The notes under the pieces are model-generated. The model did not search any database, was not told the origin of the DNA, and saw only the letters and a program-made list of their open reading frames with translations. A program made the translations under genes and the position numbers. A stretch of 64,000 nucleotides of DNA from Reyranella sp. (GTDB taxonomy: Bacteria; Pseudomonadota; Alphaproteobacteria; Reyranellales; Reyranellaceae), in the NCBI RefSeq assembly GCF_017305915.1, contig NZ_JAFKJN010000031.1, positions 1 through 64,000 on the forward strand, read 5' to 3'. Positions 17,795-29,605 of this stretch are shown here, piece by piece (positions within the stretch are counted from its first letter, which is position 1; every line of letters begins with the position of its first letter).

Positions 17795-17878
17795 CCGGCG
17801 CGGTATCCTAACACCCTGAGGGGGAGGGGGTGTGCCGGCCGGACAGCGGGCAAAACCCAGCAGTGATAGCGTTTTACG

Positions 17879-17898
17879 TTTCCCATGCCGGTGGGAAA
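17879..17898. terminator. hairpin between convergent DUF4139 and recG genes
   Basis: TTTCCCA and TGGGAAA form a perfect seven-base-pair stem with a six-base loop, two bases from the recG stop and 84 past the DUF4139 stop. There is no long T-run, so Rho-independent termination is uncertain, but the position between two convergent genes suits a bidirectional stop. Confidence 0.4.
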
Positions 17899-17899
17899 G

Positions 17900-19981
17900 T
17901 CAGCCGGCCCGTAGGGTTCTGACCGCGTCGTCGCGGCGGAACATGTAGAGCAGGGCGCGCAGCGCCTTGCCGCGGTCGGACTGCAATTCGGGATCGCGGT
18001 CGACGATCAGGCGGGCATCGTCCTGGGCGACCTGCAGCAGCTCGCCATGGGCCGCCAGATCGGCCAGTCGCATGTCGGGCAGGCCGCTCTGGCGGGTGCC
18101 CAGCACTTCGCCGGCGCCCCGCAGCTTCAGGTCCTCCTCGGCGATGCGGAAGCCGTCCTCGGTCTCGCGCATGATCGCGAGCCGCGCCTTGGCGGTCTCG
18201 CCGAGCGGCTGGGCGTAGAGCAGCAGGCAGGTCGACTTCGCGCTGCCGCGGCCAACCCGGCCGCGCAACTGATGGAGCTGGGCGAGGCCGAAACGCTCGG
18301 CATGCTCGATGATCATCACCGTGGCCGCCGGCACGTCGACGCCAACCTCGATCACGGTGGTTGCCACCAGGATGGACAGGCTGCCCTCGGCGAAGGCCGC
18401 CATGGTCGCCTCGCGCTCGGCGCTCTTCACCCGGCCGTGCACCAGCCCGACCTTGCCGGGGAAGCGCGCACTCAGGAGGCGATGGCGCTCCTCGGCGTTG
18501 GCGAGGTCGACGTCCTCGGACTCCTCGATCAGCGGGCACACCCAGTAGACGCGCGCGCCTGTGGCGACCATGCGGCCGACGGCATCGACCACCTCGCCGA
18601 TGCGCTCGAGCGGGAGGGTGCGGGTGTCGATCGGCTGGCGGCCCGCCGGCTTCTCGGTGAGCTTGGAGACGTCGAGATCGCCGTAGGCCGCCAGCATCAG
18701 GGTGCGCGGGATCGGCGTGGCCGTCATCACCAGCAGGTCCACCACCTGGCTCTTCGACGACAGCGCCATGCGCTGATGCACGCCGAAGCGATGCTGCTCG
18801 TCGACCACCGCCAGCGCCAGGTCGGCGAACTCGACCTCCTCCTGCACCAGCGCATGCGTGCCGACCACGAGCTGGATCGTGCCGTCGGCCAGGCCCCGCA
18901 ACGTCTCCTTCTTCTGCCGCTGGCCGTCGCGGCCGGTGAGCAGGGCGAGCCTCACGCCCGCCGCCTCGGCGAGCGGCGCGATCGTCGCGTAGTGCTGGCG
19001 CGCCAGCAGCTCGGTCGGCGCCATCAGCGCCGCCTGCGCGCCGGCCTCGACCGCGGTCAGCATCGCGAGGAAAGCGACCAGCGTCTTGCCGCTGCCGACG
19101 TCGCCTTGCAGCAGCCGCACCATGCGCTCGGGCTTGGCCATGTCGGCGGCGATCTCGGCGGTGGCGAAGGTCTGGCTGGGCGTGAGCTTGAACGGCAGCG
19201 CCGCCAGCGCGCGCTCCTGCAAGCGACCGTCGCCCTTGGTCGCATGGCCGGGCAGGGAGCGGTTGTGATGGCGCACCAGCGCGATGGCGAGCTGGCTCGC
19301 CAGCAGCTCGTCGAAGGCAAGCCGCGCGCGGGCCGGATGCGTAGGCGAGAGATCGTCCGGCTCGGCCGGCGCATGCGCCTGCCCGAGGGACGGCTTCCAG
19401 CCGAGCCATTTCTGCTTCTTGAGGTACGCCGCGTCCTGCCATTCCGGCAGCTCGGGCGCTCGCCCGACTGCGGCGGCGATCGACTTCTGGAGAGGCCTCT
19501 GGGTCAGGCCGCCGGTGAGGCCGTACACCGGCTCGACTCGCAGAATCGAATCGCGCTCCTCGACCGGCACGGCGTGGTCGGGGTGCGTCATCTGCACGTC
19601 GCCCTGCCAGATCTCGACCTTGCCGCTGACGACCCGGCGCTCGCCCGGCGGCAGCAGCTTCTTGAGGTAGTCCTCGCGGCCGTTGAAGTAGGTGAGGCAG
19701 AGCCGGCCTGACTCGTCACTGCACCACACGCGATAGGGTTGGCGCGGGCTGCGCGGCACGATGTGCTCGTCGACCGTGACGGTGATGGTGGCGATCGTGC
19801 CGGCTTCGGCCTTCGCCACCGTGGGCGCGTTGCGCCGGTCGACAACGCCGAGCGGCAGATGCCACAACAGGTCGACCACCAGCGGGCCGGCCAAACGCTC
19901 GACGAGCTTGCCCAGCCGCGGCCCGATTCCGGGCAGCGAGGTGACTTGGGCGAACAGCGGGGTCAGGCTCTGCGGACGCAT
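17900..19981 (-). CDS. recG: ATP-dependent DNA helicase RecG
   Basis: A 693-residue SF2 helicase that reverses stalled forks and branch-migrates Holliday junctions. The N-terminal wedge/OB domain (to about 250) is followed by Walker A GDVGSGKT (293-300), the DEQH box (394-397) with HRFGVHQR, and the C-terminal motifs TATPIPRT and QLRGRVGRG. Length is normal. Start ATG 19981 is divergent from sdhE across 72 bases; recG / sdhE-mfd is a known alphaproteobacterial arrangement. Confidence 0.96.
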   Translation of the reverse strand: MRPQSLTPLFAQVTSLPGIGPRLGKLVERLAGPLVVDLLWHLPLGVVDRRNAPTVAKAEAGTIATITVTVDEHIVPRSPRQPYRVWCSDESGRLCLTYFNGREDYLKKLLPPGERRVVSGKVEIWQGDVQMTHPDHAVPVEERDSILRVEPVYGLTGGLTQRPLQKSIAAAVGRAPELPEWQDAAYLKKQKWLGWKPSLGQAHAPAEPDDLSPTHPARARLAFDELLASQLAIALVRHHNRSLPGHATKGDGRLQERALAALPFKLTPSQTFATAEIAADMAKPERMVRLLQGDVGSGKTLVAFLAMLTAVEAGAQAALMAPTELLARQHYATIAPLAEAAGVRLALLTGRDGQRQKKETLRGLADGTIQLVVGTHALVQEEVEFADLALAVVDEQHRFGVHQRMALSSKSQVVDLLVMTATPIPRTLMLAAYGDLDVSKLTEKPAGRQPIDTRTLPLERIGEVVDAVGRMVATGARVYWVCPLIEESEDVDLANAEERHRLLSARFPGKVGLVHGRVKSAEREATMAAFAEGSLSILVATTVIEVGVDVPAATVMIIEHAERFGLAQLHQLRGRVGRGSAKSTCLLLYAQPLGETAKARLAIMRETEDGFRIAEEDLKLRGAGEVLGTRQSGLPDMRLADLAAHGELLQVAQDDARLIVDRDPELQSDRGKALRALLYMFRRDDAVRTLRAG

Positions 19982-20053
19982 GGCTGCTGGGCGTGACTTC
20001 GCACCGGCTGGCGCCTATATGCTACGCCCCTTTTCGCCGCGACCTGGGGAAAA

Positions 20054-20322
20054 ATGACCGACGGGACCGAACTGGAGCTGCGGCGCAAGCGTTTGCTCTA
20101 CCGCAGCATTTATCGTGGCAACAAGGAGAACGACATCCTCCTTGGCCAGTTCGCGCGCGCCTATATCGCGGAATTCACCGCGGCGGAGCTCGACCAGTAT
20201 GAACGCCTGCTGGAGACCGGCGACAACGACATCTTCGACTGGGTCTCCGGCCAGGCGCCGGTGCCGGCCGAGAAGGACTCACAGATCGTGCGCAAGCTGC
20301 TGGCATTCCGCGTGAGGTTCTG

Positions 20323-20323
<1 letters not shown>
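20054..20323 (+). CDS. sdhE: succinate dehydrogenase FAD assembly factor (SdhE/SDHAF2)
   Basis: An 89-residue helical protein that promotes covalent attachment of FAD to SdhA. The family motif RGxxE is present as RGNKE (21-25), followed by DILLGQFA and the DIFDWVSG segment. The gene overlaps mfd by one base (TGATG), as is usual in this class, and diverges from recG. The sdhCDAB genes it serves are elsewhere. Confidence 0.93.
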
Positions 20324-23904
<3,581 letters not shown>

Positions 23905-24410
23905 GCCGCCGGTCGCCGCTCGCCTGGGCGAGGCCGAGGCCGCCGACCGCCAGGATAACCGCCGCCGTCGCATCGGCATCGAGCTTGCGGCCGCGGCTCT
24001 GCGCCATGGCGCCGATCAGACCGTGCAGGACGTTGGCATAGGCGAGCTGGGCGGGCAGGGATGCCCGCGCCACGTCGCCCGCCAGCGCTGCCAGGGTGCA
24101 GTCGCGCAGGGTGGCGGTGAAGGCGTCCTTGGCCAGGTAGCTGTCGAGCACCGTGCCGACCTTGGCGTCGCCGGCGCGCATCCGCGCCAGCAGGCCGTGG
24201 CCGGCGCCGACCACCTCGGCGAACAGGTCGTCCTTGGACTTGAAATGGGCGTAGAAGGCGCCGCGGGTCAGGCCGGCGGCCAGCATGATGTCGTCGATGT
24301 TGGTGCCGGCATAGCCACGCAGTCGGAACAGACGGGCGGCGTGCTGGAAGATCTCGGCCCTGACGCGGGCGGAATGGCCGGGGCTTGAAGGCATGATCTG
24401 TCGATGATCA

Positions 24411-24436
24411 TATCATATGTCTATCGACATATCATG
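24411..24436. promoter_or_regulatory. candidate TetR operator
   Basis: An AT-rich near-palindrome in a GC-rich setting: 11-base arms match at 9 positions around a TATC centre (core ATATGTC / GACATAT, perfect). It lies 16 bases upstream of the tetR start and just before the thioredoxin remnant, the usual spot for an autoregulatory operator of a divergent TetR gene. Confidence 0.6.
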
Positions 24437-24595
24437 CGCCGACGTGAACCGGCCGAGCAGCAGCTTGCCGCGCGGTACGACTTCCGCTCCATCCCGACCG
24501 TGATGATGTTCAGGAACGGCCAGATGGTCGCCCAGCGCGCCGGCGCCTCCGATGCGCCATCGCTGCGCGCCTGGATTCAGCAGAACGCCGGTTGA
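24434..24595 (+). pseudogene. thioredoxin remnant (C-terminal half only)
   Basis: The plus strand encodes EQQLAARYDFRSIPTVMMF and NGQMVAQRAGA with the thioredoxin cis-proline (SIPT) and the last strand and helix. The N-terminal half with the WCGPC site is missing; the frame begins in the tetR operator region at an ATG at 24434 or slightly upstream. The match resembles the C-terminal half of TrxA/TrxC. It cannot act as a thioredoxin. The 3' end overlaps the formyl-THF ligase gene by 19 bases. It is probably a deletion relic. Confidence 0.75.
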
Positions 24596-25236
24596 TGTAG
24601 CCCCTTTTCGGTGACGATCACGTTCATCGGAATGTCGTGGGGCTGCGGGTAGATCGTCCTGATCCTGAGCCGCTCGTAGCCCACGCCGATGACGAGCGGA
24701 CGAGGCTGCAAGACCGCGAGCGTGCGGTCGAAATAGCCGCCGCCGTTACCCAGCCGGTAGCAGGCGTCGTCAAATCCCAGGACGGGAGCCAGCACGACGT
24801 CAGGCACGGCGACCGCCCCCTCGGCCGGCGTCGGAATGTTCCAGATGCCAGGCGTCATTTTCATCCCGCGCCGCCATTGCTTGAAGACCAGCGGCGTATT
24901 CGGCTGGGCCACCACGGGCAGGCAGCAAACGGCTTCGCGGGCCTCGAGACCTTCCATCCATGGCATCAGGTTCGGCTCGGCCTTGATGGGCCAATAGCCA
25001 CTGATGATCCGGCCGGCGACATTCCCGATCAGCCGGTCGAGCTCGCGGCCGATGCATTCGGCATATCGATCCTTGTTCTCGGGTTCGACAGAACGCCGAA
25101 GACCCAGCAGCCTCTCCCGTTCGGCCTTGCGCCATCGCCTGACGTCGGCCCACTGGCGCTCGTCGGTGGACGGCGCGAGCTCGTGCATGAGGCACGGCGG
25201 CGAGGCGTACTCGTCGTTCTCCGGATCGGTCGTCAT
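24577..25236 (-). CDS. 5-formyltetrahydrofolate cyclo-ligase family protein
   Basis: A 219-residue protein of the 5-FTHF cyclo-ligase fold, which uses ATP to turn 5-formyl-THF into 5,10-methenyl-THF. The family signature GNGGGYFDRTL is at about residues 163-173, and the upstream SGYWPIKAEPNLMPW and PGIWNIPTP segments agree. The first 35 residues before RRWRKAERE are an extension. No 6S RNA or zapA gene lies beside it, as they do in enteric bacteria. Convergent overlap of 19 bases with the thioredoxin remnant. Confidence 0.85.
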   Translation of the reverse strand: MTTDPENDEYASPPCLMHELAPSTDERQWADVRRWRKAERERLLGLRRSVEPENKDRYAECIGRELDRLIGNVAGRIISGYWPIKAEPNLMPWMEGLEAREAVCCLPVVAQPNTPLVFKQWRRGMKMTPGIWNIPTPAEGAVAVPDVVLAPVLGFDDACYRLGNGGGYFDRTLAVLQPRPLVIGVGYERLRIRTIYPQPHDIPMNVIVTEKGLHQPAFC

Positions 25237-25263
25237 CGGGCGACTCCCTAGGCGGTCGCCCTC

Positions 25264-25923
25264 TTAGGCTGTTGATTGTGCCGTGCTGGTGGCGGCGTCG
25301 CGCTCGGCGAGATTGAAGACCTCGACGAAGGCCGACGGCGGCTGCGCACCCGACACCGCGTACTTGCGGTTGACGATGAAGCAGGGCACGCCGTTGATGC
25401 CGAGCCGTCGTGCATAGACATCGGAGGCGACAACCTCCTGCCGCCCTTCGTCGCTTTGCAGGAACTTTCGCGCATCGTCGCGGTCGAGGCCGGCGCGGAA
25501 GGCGCATTCGACCAGGATGTCGATGTCGCCGACGTCCAGCCCGTCCTCGAAATAGGCCTTGAACAGCGAGGCCACGACCTCGTCCTGGCGCTCCTGGCTG
25601 GCGCTCCAGAAGATCAGGCGGTGCGACAGCACGGTGTTGGGCGTGCGCCGGATCTTGGAAAACTGGAACTCGATGCCGGCCTCGCGGCCCGATTCGGCGA
25701 TCGCCTGGTAGATCTGGCGCGGCCGGTCGCCGCCGCCGAACTTGGCGCGGACATAGTCGTCGCGGGTCATGCCCTCGGTCGGCATGTCGGGATTGAGCTG
25801 GAACGGCCGCCACGAGATCGCGATGTCGTTGCGCCCGCTGAGATCGAGCGCGCGCTCGAAGCGGCGCTTGCCGATGTAGCACCACGGACAGATCGTGTCG
25901 GAAACGATGTCGACGTAAATCAT
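25264..25923 (-). CDS. DsbA-family oxidoreductase, FrnE-like
   Basis: A 219-residue cytoplasmic thioredoxin-fold protein without a signal peptide. The redox motif CPWC is at 12-15 and the cis-proline loop GVPCF near residue 187 closes the site. The helical insertion and the early motif are typical of the FrnE/2-hydroxychromene-isomerase branch. ATG 25923 overlaps the MFS stop (ATGA), so it is second in an operon with the permease. Its substrate is unknown. Confidence 0.85.
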   Translation of the reverse strand: MIYVDIVSDTICPWCYIGKRRFERALDLSGRNDIAISWRPFQLNPDMPTEGMTRDDYVRAKFGGGDRPRQIYQAIAESGREAGIEFQFSKIRRTPNTVLSHRLIFWSASQERQDEVVASLFKAYFEDGLDVGDIDILVECAFRAGLDRDDARKFLQSDEGRQEVVASDVYARRLGINGVPCFIVNRKYAVSGAQPPSAFVEVFNLAERDAATSTAQSTA

Positions 25924-27116
25924 GACCAGAGCCTACGCCTTTCGCGCCAGTGCAGGAAGAGACCGGCCAGCGCGGCAATGCCGAGCGCAATGCTCGTCAT
26001 CCATGCCGCCGCCGGCCAGCCGCCGGCCGAGACGAGGGCAGCGGTAATCGGCGGCCCGATCAGGGCGCCGAAATTCGAGACCTGCATCAGCAGACCGGTG
26101 GCCGCGCCGATCAGTTGCGGCCGCGGTGCATGCACCGGGACGGCGGTGAACAGACATCCCGGCACGACACCGATGACGGCCGAATAGACGCCAGCCAGCA
26201 CGAGACGTGCGAGATCCGGCACGCCATCGATGAAGATCGCCGAGGCGCAGACGGCCATCGATACCGTCGCCGCGACGATGATGACCACGCGCGGCACGCG
26301 CCGTTGCAGCAGCCAGCCGGCGAGGAGATTGCCGCCGATATTCACCATGGTGACCAGCGTGGTGACGAGCGCCGCGGTTTCCTGCGTGAAGTGCAGGCGC
26401 TCGACCTGCAGGGTCGGCAGGAAGCCGACGATGGCGAACCAGCAGCAGGAGTAGGCGCCGAAGCAGATGCCGATCGCCAAGGGTCCACCGCTGGTCGCGA
26501 CCTCGGCCATCTCGGCCAGGATCGGGCGGCGGGTCGCGGCAATCGGATCGAGCTCGTGGCGTCGCGTCGTGCGCAGCAGCAGCGCCAGCAGCATGGCGCC
26601 CGAAGCGGCGGCCGCGATCCACCACACCCAGCGCCACGACAGTTCGAGCAGCGCAAGAGCGGAGATCAGCATCATCACGCCGGCGCCGGCCGGCATGTAG
26701 GTCGACCAGGCGGCGAGGGCGAGGCGCAGGTCGGCCGGCGTGGCGAGACGCACGACCAGCGGCGGGATCGCGACCACGACGGTGATGAAGCCGAGGCCTT
26801 CCAGCACGCGCAGGCCCAGCAGCACCTGCGGCGAGCCGACCGCGCCGCCGAGGAGGCTGGTCGCGAGGCAAAGCCCGGTGCCGAACAGGATCAGCCGGCG
26901 ATGGCCGAGCCGGTCGGCGGTCAGCGCGATCGCCATGCCGGCGGCGGCCGTGACCAGGTTGATGATCGACAGCAGCCAGCCGGATTGCCGCAGGCCGGCG
27001 CCGAGATCGTCGCGGATCGAGGGCAGGGCCGGTGGCGCCTTGCCGACGTGGAAGGCCGCGACCATGCCGGCGAGGATGAGCAGGCCGACCAGGTCCCACG
27101 GCGTACGCTTGCTCAG
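25920..27116 (-). CDS. MFS transporter (apparent CTG start)
   Basis: A 12-segment major-facilitator permease of 398 residues from the start chosen. The conserved loop between segments 2 and 3, ALTADRLGHRRLI, and the central basic loop (RRHELDPIAATRR) are visible. The first ATG (27065) lacks a ribosome site and cuts into the first membrane segment. In frame upstream, CTG 27116 is preceded by a perfect GGAGG nine bases away and adds SKRTPWDLVGLLILAG, completing that segment. No ATG, GTG or TTG exists between. The gene diverges from an SDR and overlaps the downstream DsbA-like gene. Substrate unknown. Confidence 0.75.
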   Translation of the reverse strand: MSKRTPWDLVGLLILAGMVAAFHVGKAPPALPSIRDDLGAGLRQSGWLLSIINLVTAAAGMAIALTADRLGHRRLILFGTGLCLATSLLGGAVGSPQVLLGLRVLEGLGFITVVVAIPPLVVRLATPADLRLALAAWSTYMPAGAGVMMLISALALLELSWRWVWWIAAAASGAMLLALLLRTTRRHELDPIAATRRPILAEMAEVATSGGPLAIGICFGAYSCCWFAIVGFLPTLQVERLHFTQETAALVTTLVTMVNIGGNLLAGWLLQRRVPRVVIIVAATVSMAVCASAIFIDGVPDLARLVLAGVYSAVIGVVPGCLFTAVPVHAPRPQLIGAATGLLMQVSNFGALIGPPITAALVSAGGWPAAAWMTSIALGIAALAGLFLHWRERRRLWS

Positions 27117-27158
27117 TGCTTGTTTCCTCCGCGGACGACGCTCGCTAAGAAGGTGGGT

Positions 27159-27911
27159 ATGAAGCCATTCGATCTCAGCGGCAAGACGGCGCTCGTGACC
27201 GGCGCCTCATCCGGTCTCGGTGCGCATTTCGCACGCTGCCTCGGCGCGGCCGGTGCGACGGTCGTGCTCGCGGCGCGGCGCGCCGATCGGCTGCAGTCAC
27301 TGCAAGCGGACCTGGCCAAGGGCAAGGTTGCCGCCCGCAGCGTCGATCTCGACGTGCAGTCCGGCGAATCGATCGCTCAGGCGCTCGACGCGGCCGGGCC
27401 GCTCGACATCGTCGTGAACAACGCCGGCATCTCGATCGTGAAGCCGGCGCTGGAGATGCCGGAGGCGGACTGGGACGCCGTCGTCGACACCAACCTGCGC
27501 GGTGCCTGGCTGGTGGCGCAAGCCGCGGCCAAACGCTGGGTCGCCGACGGGCGGCCGGGCAGCATCGTCAACATCGGCTCGATCCTGGGCCTGCGCACCA
27601 TCGGGCAGGTCGCGCCGTACAACGCCTCGAAGGCCGGCCTGATCCATCTGACGAAGGCGCTCGCGATGGAATGGGCGCGCTACCGGATCCGCGTCAACGC
27701 GATCTGCCCGGGCTACATCGAGACCGAGATGAACAGCGCCTTCTGGCAGACGCCGGGCGGCCAGAAGCTGATCGAGCGCATCCCGCAGCGGCGCATCGGC
27801 AAGCCCGAAGAGCTCGACGGCGCGCTGCTGCTGCTGGCGTCGGACGCCGGCAGCTTCATGACCGGCAGCGTGGTCACCGTCGATGGCGGCCACACCGTCA
27901 GTTCGCTGTGA
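27159..27911 (+). CDS. short-chain dehydrogenase/reductase
   Basis: A 250-residue classical SDR: cofactor site TGASSGLG (14-21), NNAG (87-90) and catalytic Ser141, Tyr154, Lys158. GRPGSIVNIGS and CPGYIETEMN are typical of gluconate- or 3-oxoacyl-type dehydrogenases. ATG 27159 lies nine bases past AAGGTGGG. It is divergent from the MFS gene over 42 bases and its stop directly abuts the stop of the aldolase-like gene on the other strand. Substrate unknown. Confidence 0.85.
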   Translation: MKPFDLSGKTALVTGASSGLGAHFARCLGAAGATVVLAARRADRLQSLQADLAKGKVAARSVDLDVQSGESIAQALDAAGPLDIVVNNAGISIVKPALEMPEADWDAVVDTNLRGAWLVAQAAAKRWVADGRPGSIVNIGSILGLRTIGQVAPYNASKAGLIHLTKALAMEWARYRIRVNAICPGYIETEMNSAFWQTPGGQKLIERIPQRRIGKPEELDGALLLLASDAGSFMTGSVVTVDGGHTVSSL

Positions 27912-29060
27912 TCACCAGCCGTTGATGCGGTCGTAGGTCTCGACGACGGTCTTGCCGCCGTCGAGCTCGCTGTCGACGACGTAGTAGCGGTCGTAGGCCG
28001 CCGCCGTGATGCAGGCATGGTTGGGCAGCACGCGCACCCGGCTGCCGATCGGCAGGTTGCCGTAGGGGATCGGATCGTCCGACTGCACGAAGCCGTGCTC
28101 CTGCGAGCAGGCGACCACCGCCATGTCCTTCGCCGGCGGATCGGCGATCGTGCCGTAGCCGACCTTCGGCTGGAACTCCTGCGCGGAGACGTCCTTGGAC
28201 AGCGCCAGCGCGCCGGCATCGATCAGCACCTGGTTGCGATGCGGATAATGGCCGATCACCGAGGCCAGCACCGACAGCGCGAGATCGCCGGCGCCGCACG
28301 AGCCGATGAACTCCTGGTCGAGGTCGTTGAAGCAGTAGACTCCCGGCCGCATCTCGGTGATGCCGTCGAAGTTGCGCGAATGCATCGCCGTCGGCGTCGA
28401 GCCGCCGGACACGATCGGACAGGGCATGCCGGCAGCGCGGATCTTCTCGGCCGCCGTCACGATCGCCAGCCGCTCCTGCTCAGCGACCGCGGCGATGCCG
28501 TCGACCGTGCTCTCGTGATAGGAATGGCCGGCATGCGTCATCACGCCCGCGAGCTCGACGCCCGGCGCCTCGTGCAGCACGCGCGCAATGTCGAGCAGGC
28601 CGGGCAGCGCGGGATAGGGGAGGCCGGCGCGGCCGCCGCCGCTGTCGATCTCGATGAACACCGAGAAGGTGTCGCCGTTCTTCGCCGCATCGGCGATGGC
28701 GCGGGCGACGGCGATGTTGTCGGTGATCACACGTAGGTTCACGTCCTGGCGGCGCAATTCGGTCACGGCCGGCAGCTTCGCCGGCACGATTCCGACGGCA
28801 TAGAAAATGTCGCTGAAGCCGCCTTGGGCGAAATAGCGCGCCTCGGCCAGGGTCGAGACGGTGATCCGGCCGTCGTGGCCTTCCACAGCCATACGGCCGA
28901 TTTGTACAGATTTTGCGGTCTTGAGGTGTGGACGCAACAATACACCGGCCTGCCGCAGCCGGTCGCTCATGCGCTTGAGGTTGCGGCGCAGGATGGCCCG
29001 GTCGAGAATGAGGGCGGGCGTCGGCAGGTCGTCCAGCGTTTGGTTCATCGGAGGATTCAT
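27912..29060 (-). CDS. PLP enzyme of the D-threonine aldolase / D-serine dehydratase (DSD1) family
   Basis: A 382-residue fold-type III (alanine racemase-like) PLP enzyme. The PLP lysine is Lys47 in RPHLKTAK, and a zinc-binding His/Cys pair is present near the C terminus in LPNHACI. These are the marks of D-threonine aldolase and eukaryotic-type D-serine dehydratase. It would act on a beta-hydroxy D-amino acid. Two starts are possible, ATG 29060 and ATG 29048 (MNQTLDD); neither has a good ribosome site, and with the first the start lies five bases from the divergent CYTH start. Confidence 0.85.
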   Translation of the reverse strand: MNPPMNQTLDDLPTPALILDRAILRRNLKRMSDRLRQAGVLLRPHLKTAKSVQIGRMAVEGHDGRITVSTLAEARYFAQGGFSDIFYAVGIVPAKLPAVTELRRQDVNLRVITDNIAVARAIADAAKNGDTFSVFIEIDSGGGRAGLPYPALPGLLDIARVLHEAPGVELAGVMTHAGHSYHESTVDGIAAVAEQERLAIVTAAEKIRAAGMPCPIVSGGSTPTAMHSRNFDGITEMRPGVYCFNDLDQEFIGSCGAGDLALSVLASVIGHYPHRNQVLIDAGALALSKDVSAQEFQPKVGYGTIADPPAKDMAVVACSQEHGFVQSDDPIPYGNLPIGSRVRVLPNHACITAAAYDRYYVVDSELDGGKTVVETYDRINGW

Positions 29061-29065
29061 AGCGC

Positions 29066-29605
29066 ATGCCGATCGAAAACGAACGCAAGTTTGTCCTCGA
29101 GGACGATGGCACGCTGGAACGCGCGCTGGCGGCCCGCCCGGGCGTGACGCGCAGCGTCCTGCGCCAGGCCTATCTCGACGCCAGCGGCGTGCGCATCCGC
29201 GCCATCGATTCGGCAGGCCACACGCAGCACATCTTCACCTACAAGCGGCCGGTCGACGACCAGGTGGTCGAAATCGAGACCGAGATCACGCCGGTCGATT
29301 TCGAACGGCTGTGGAAGCTGCGTCGCGAGACGCTGCAGAAGGCGCGGTATTCGTGGTGCGAGGGCCACTACCGTTGGGACGTCGACTTCTTCAAGACCGA
29401 CGACGGCCGCACCTATTTCGCGCTGGCCGAGGTCGAGATGCCGGAAGGCGACACCGTGCCGCCGCAGCCGCCGGCGGTGCTGGCGCCGCACGTGCTGCTG
29501 CTGGCGCCGCGCAGCGATCCGCGCTTCACCTCCAAGCGGCTGGCCGACCGCGGCCACGCCGAGCGACTGCTGTCCGACGTCCGCGCCAAGGGCGAGGCGG
29601 CATGA
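29066..29605 (+). CDS. CYTH domain protein (triphosphate tunnel metalloenzyme family)
   Basis: A 179-residue protein with the CYTH signature ExExK at the N terminus (ENERKF, residues 4-9), followed by Arg- and Lys-rich strands (YLDASGVRIRAI, FTYKRPV, EIETEIT) that line the tunnel. Members hydrolyse inorganic tripolyphosphate or thiamine triphosphate, or act as class IV cyclases. The GGAGG site is at 29050-29054, inside the 5' end of the opposite gene. It overlaps the MR/MLE gene by four bases (ATGA). The exact substrate is not clear. Confidence 0.87.
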   Translation: MPIENERKFVLEDDGTLERALAARPGVTRSVLRQAYLDASGVRIRAIDSAGHTQHIFTYKRPVDDQVVEIETEITPVDFERLWKLRRETLQKARYSWCEGHYRWDVDFFKTDDGRTYFALAEVEMPEGDTVPPQPPAVLAPHVLLLAPRSDPRFTSKRLADRGHAERLLSDVRAKGEAA

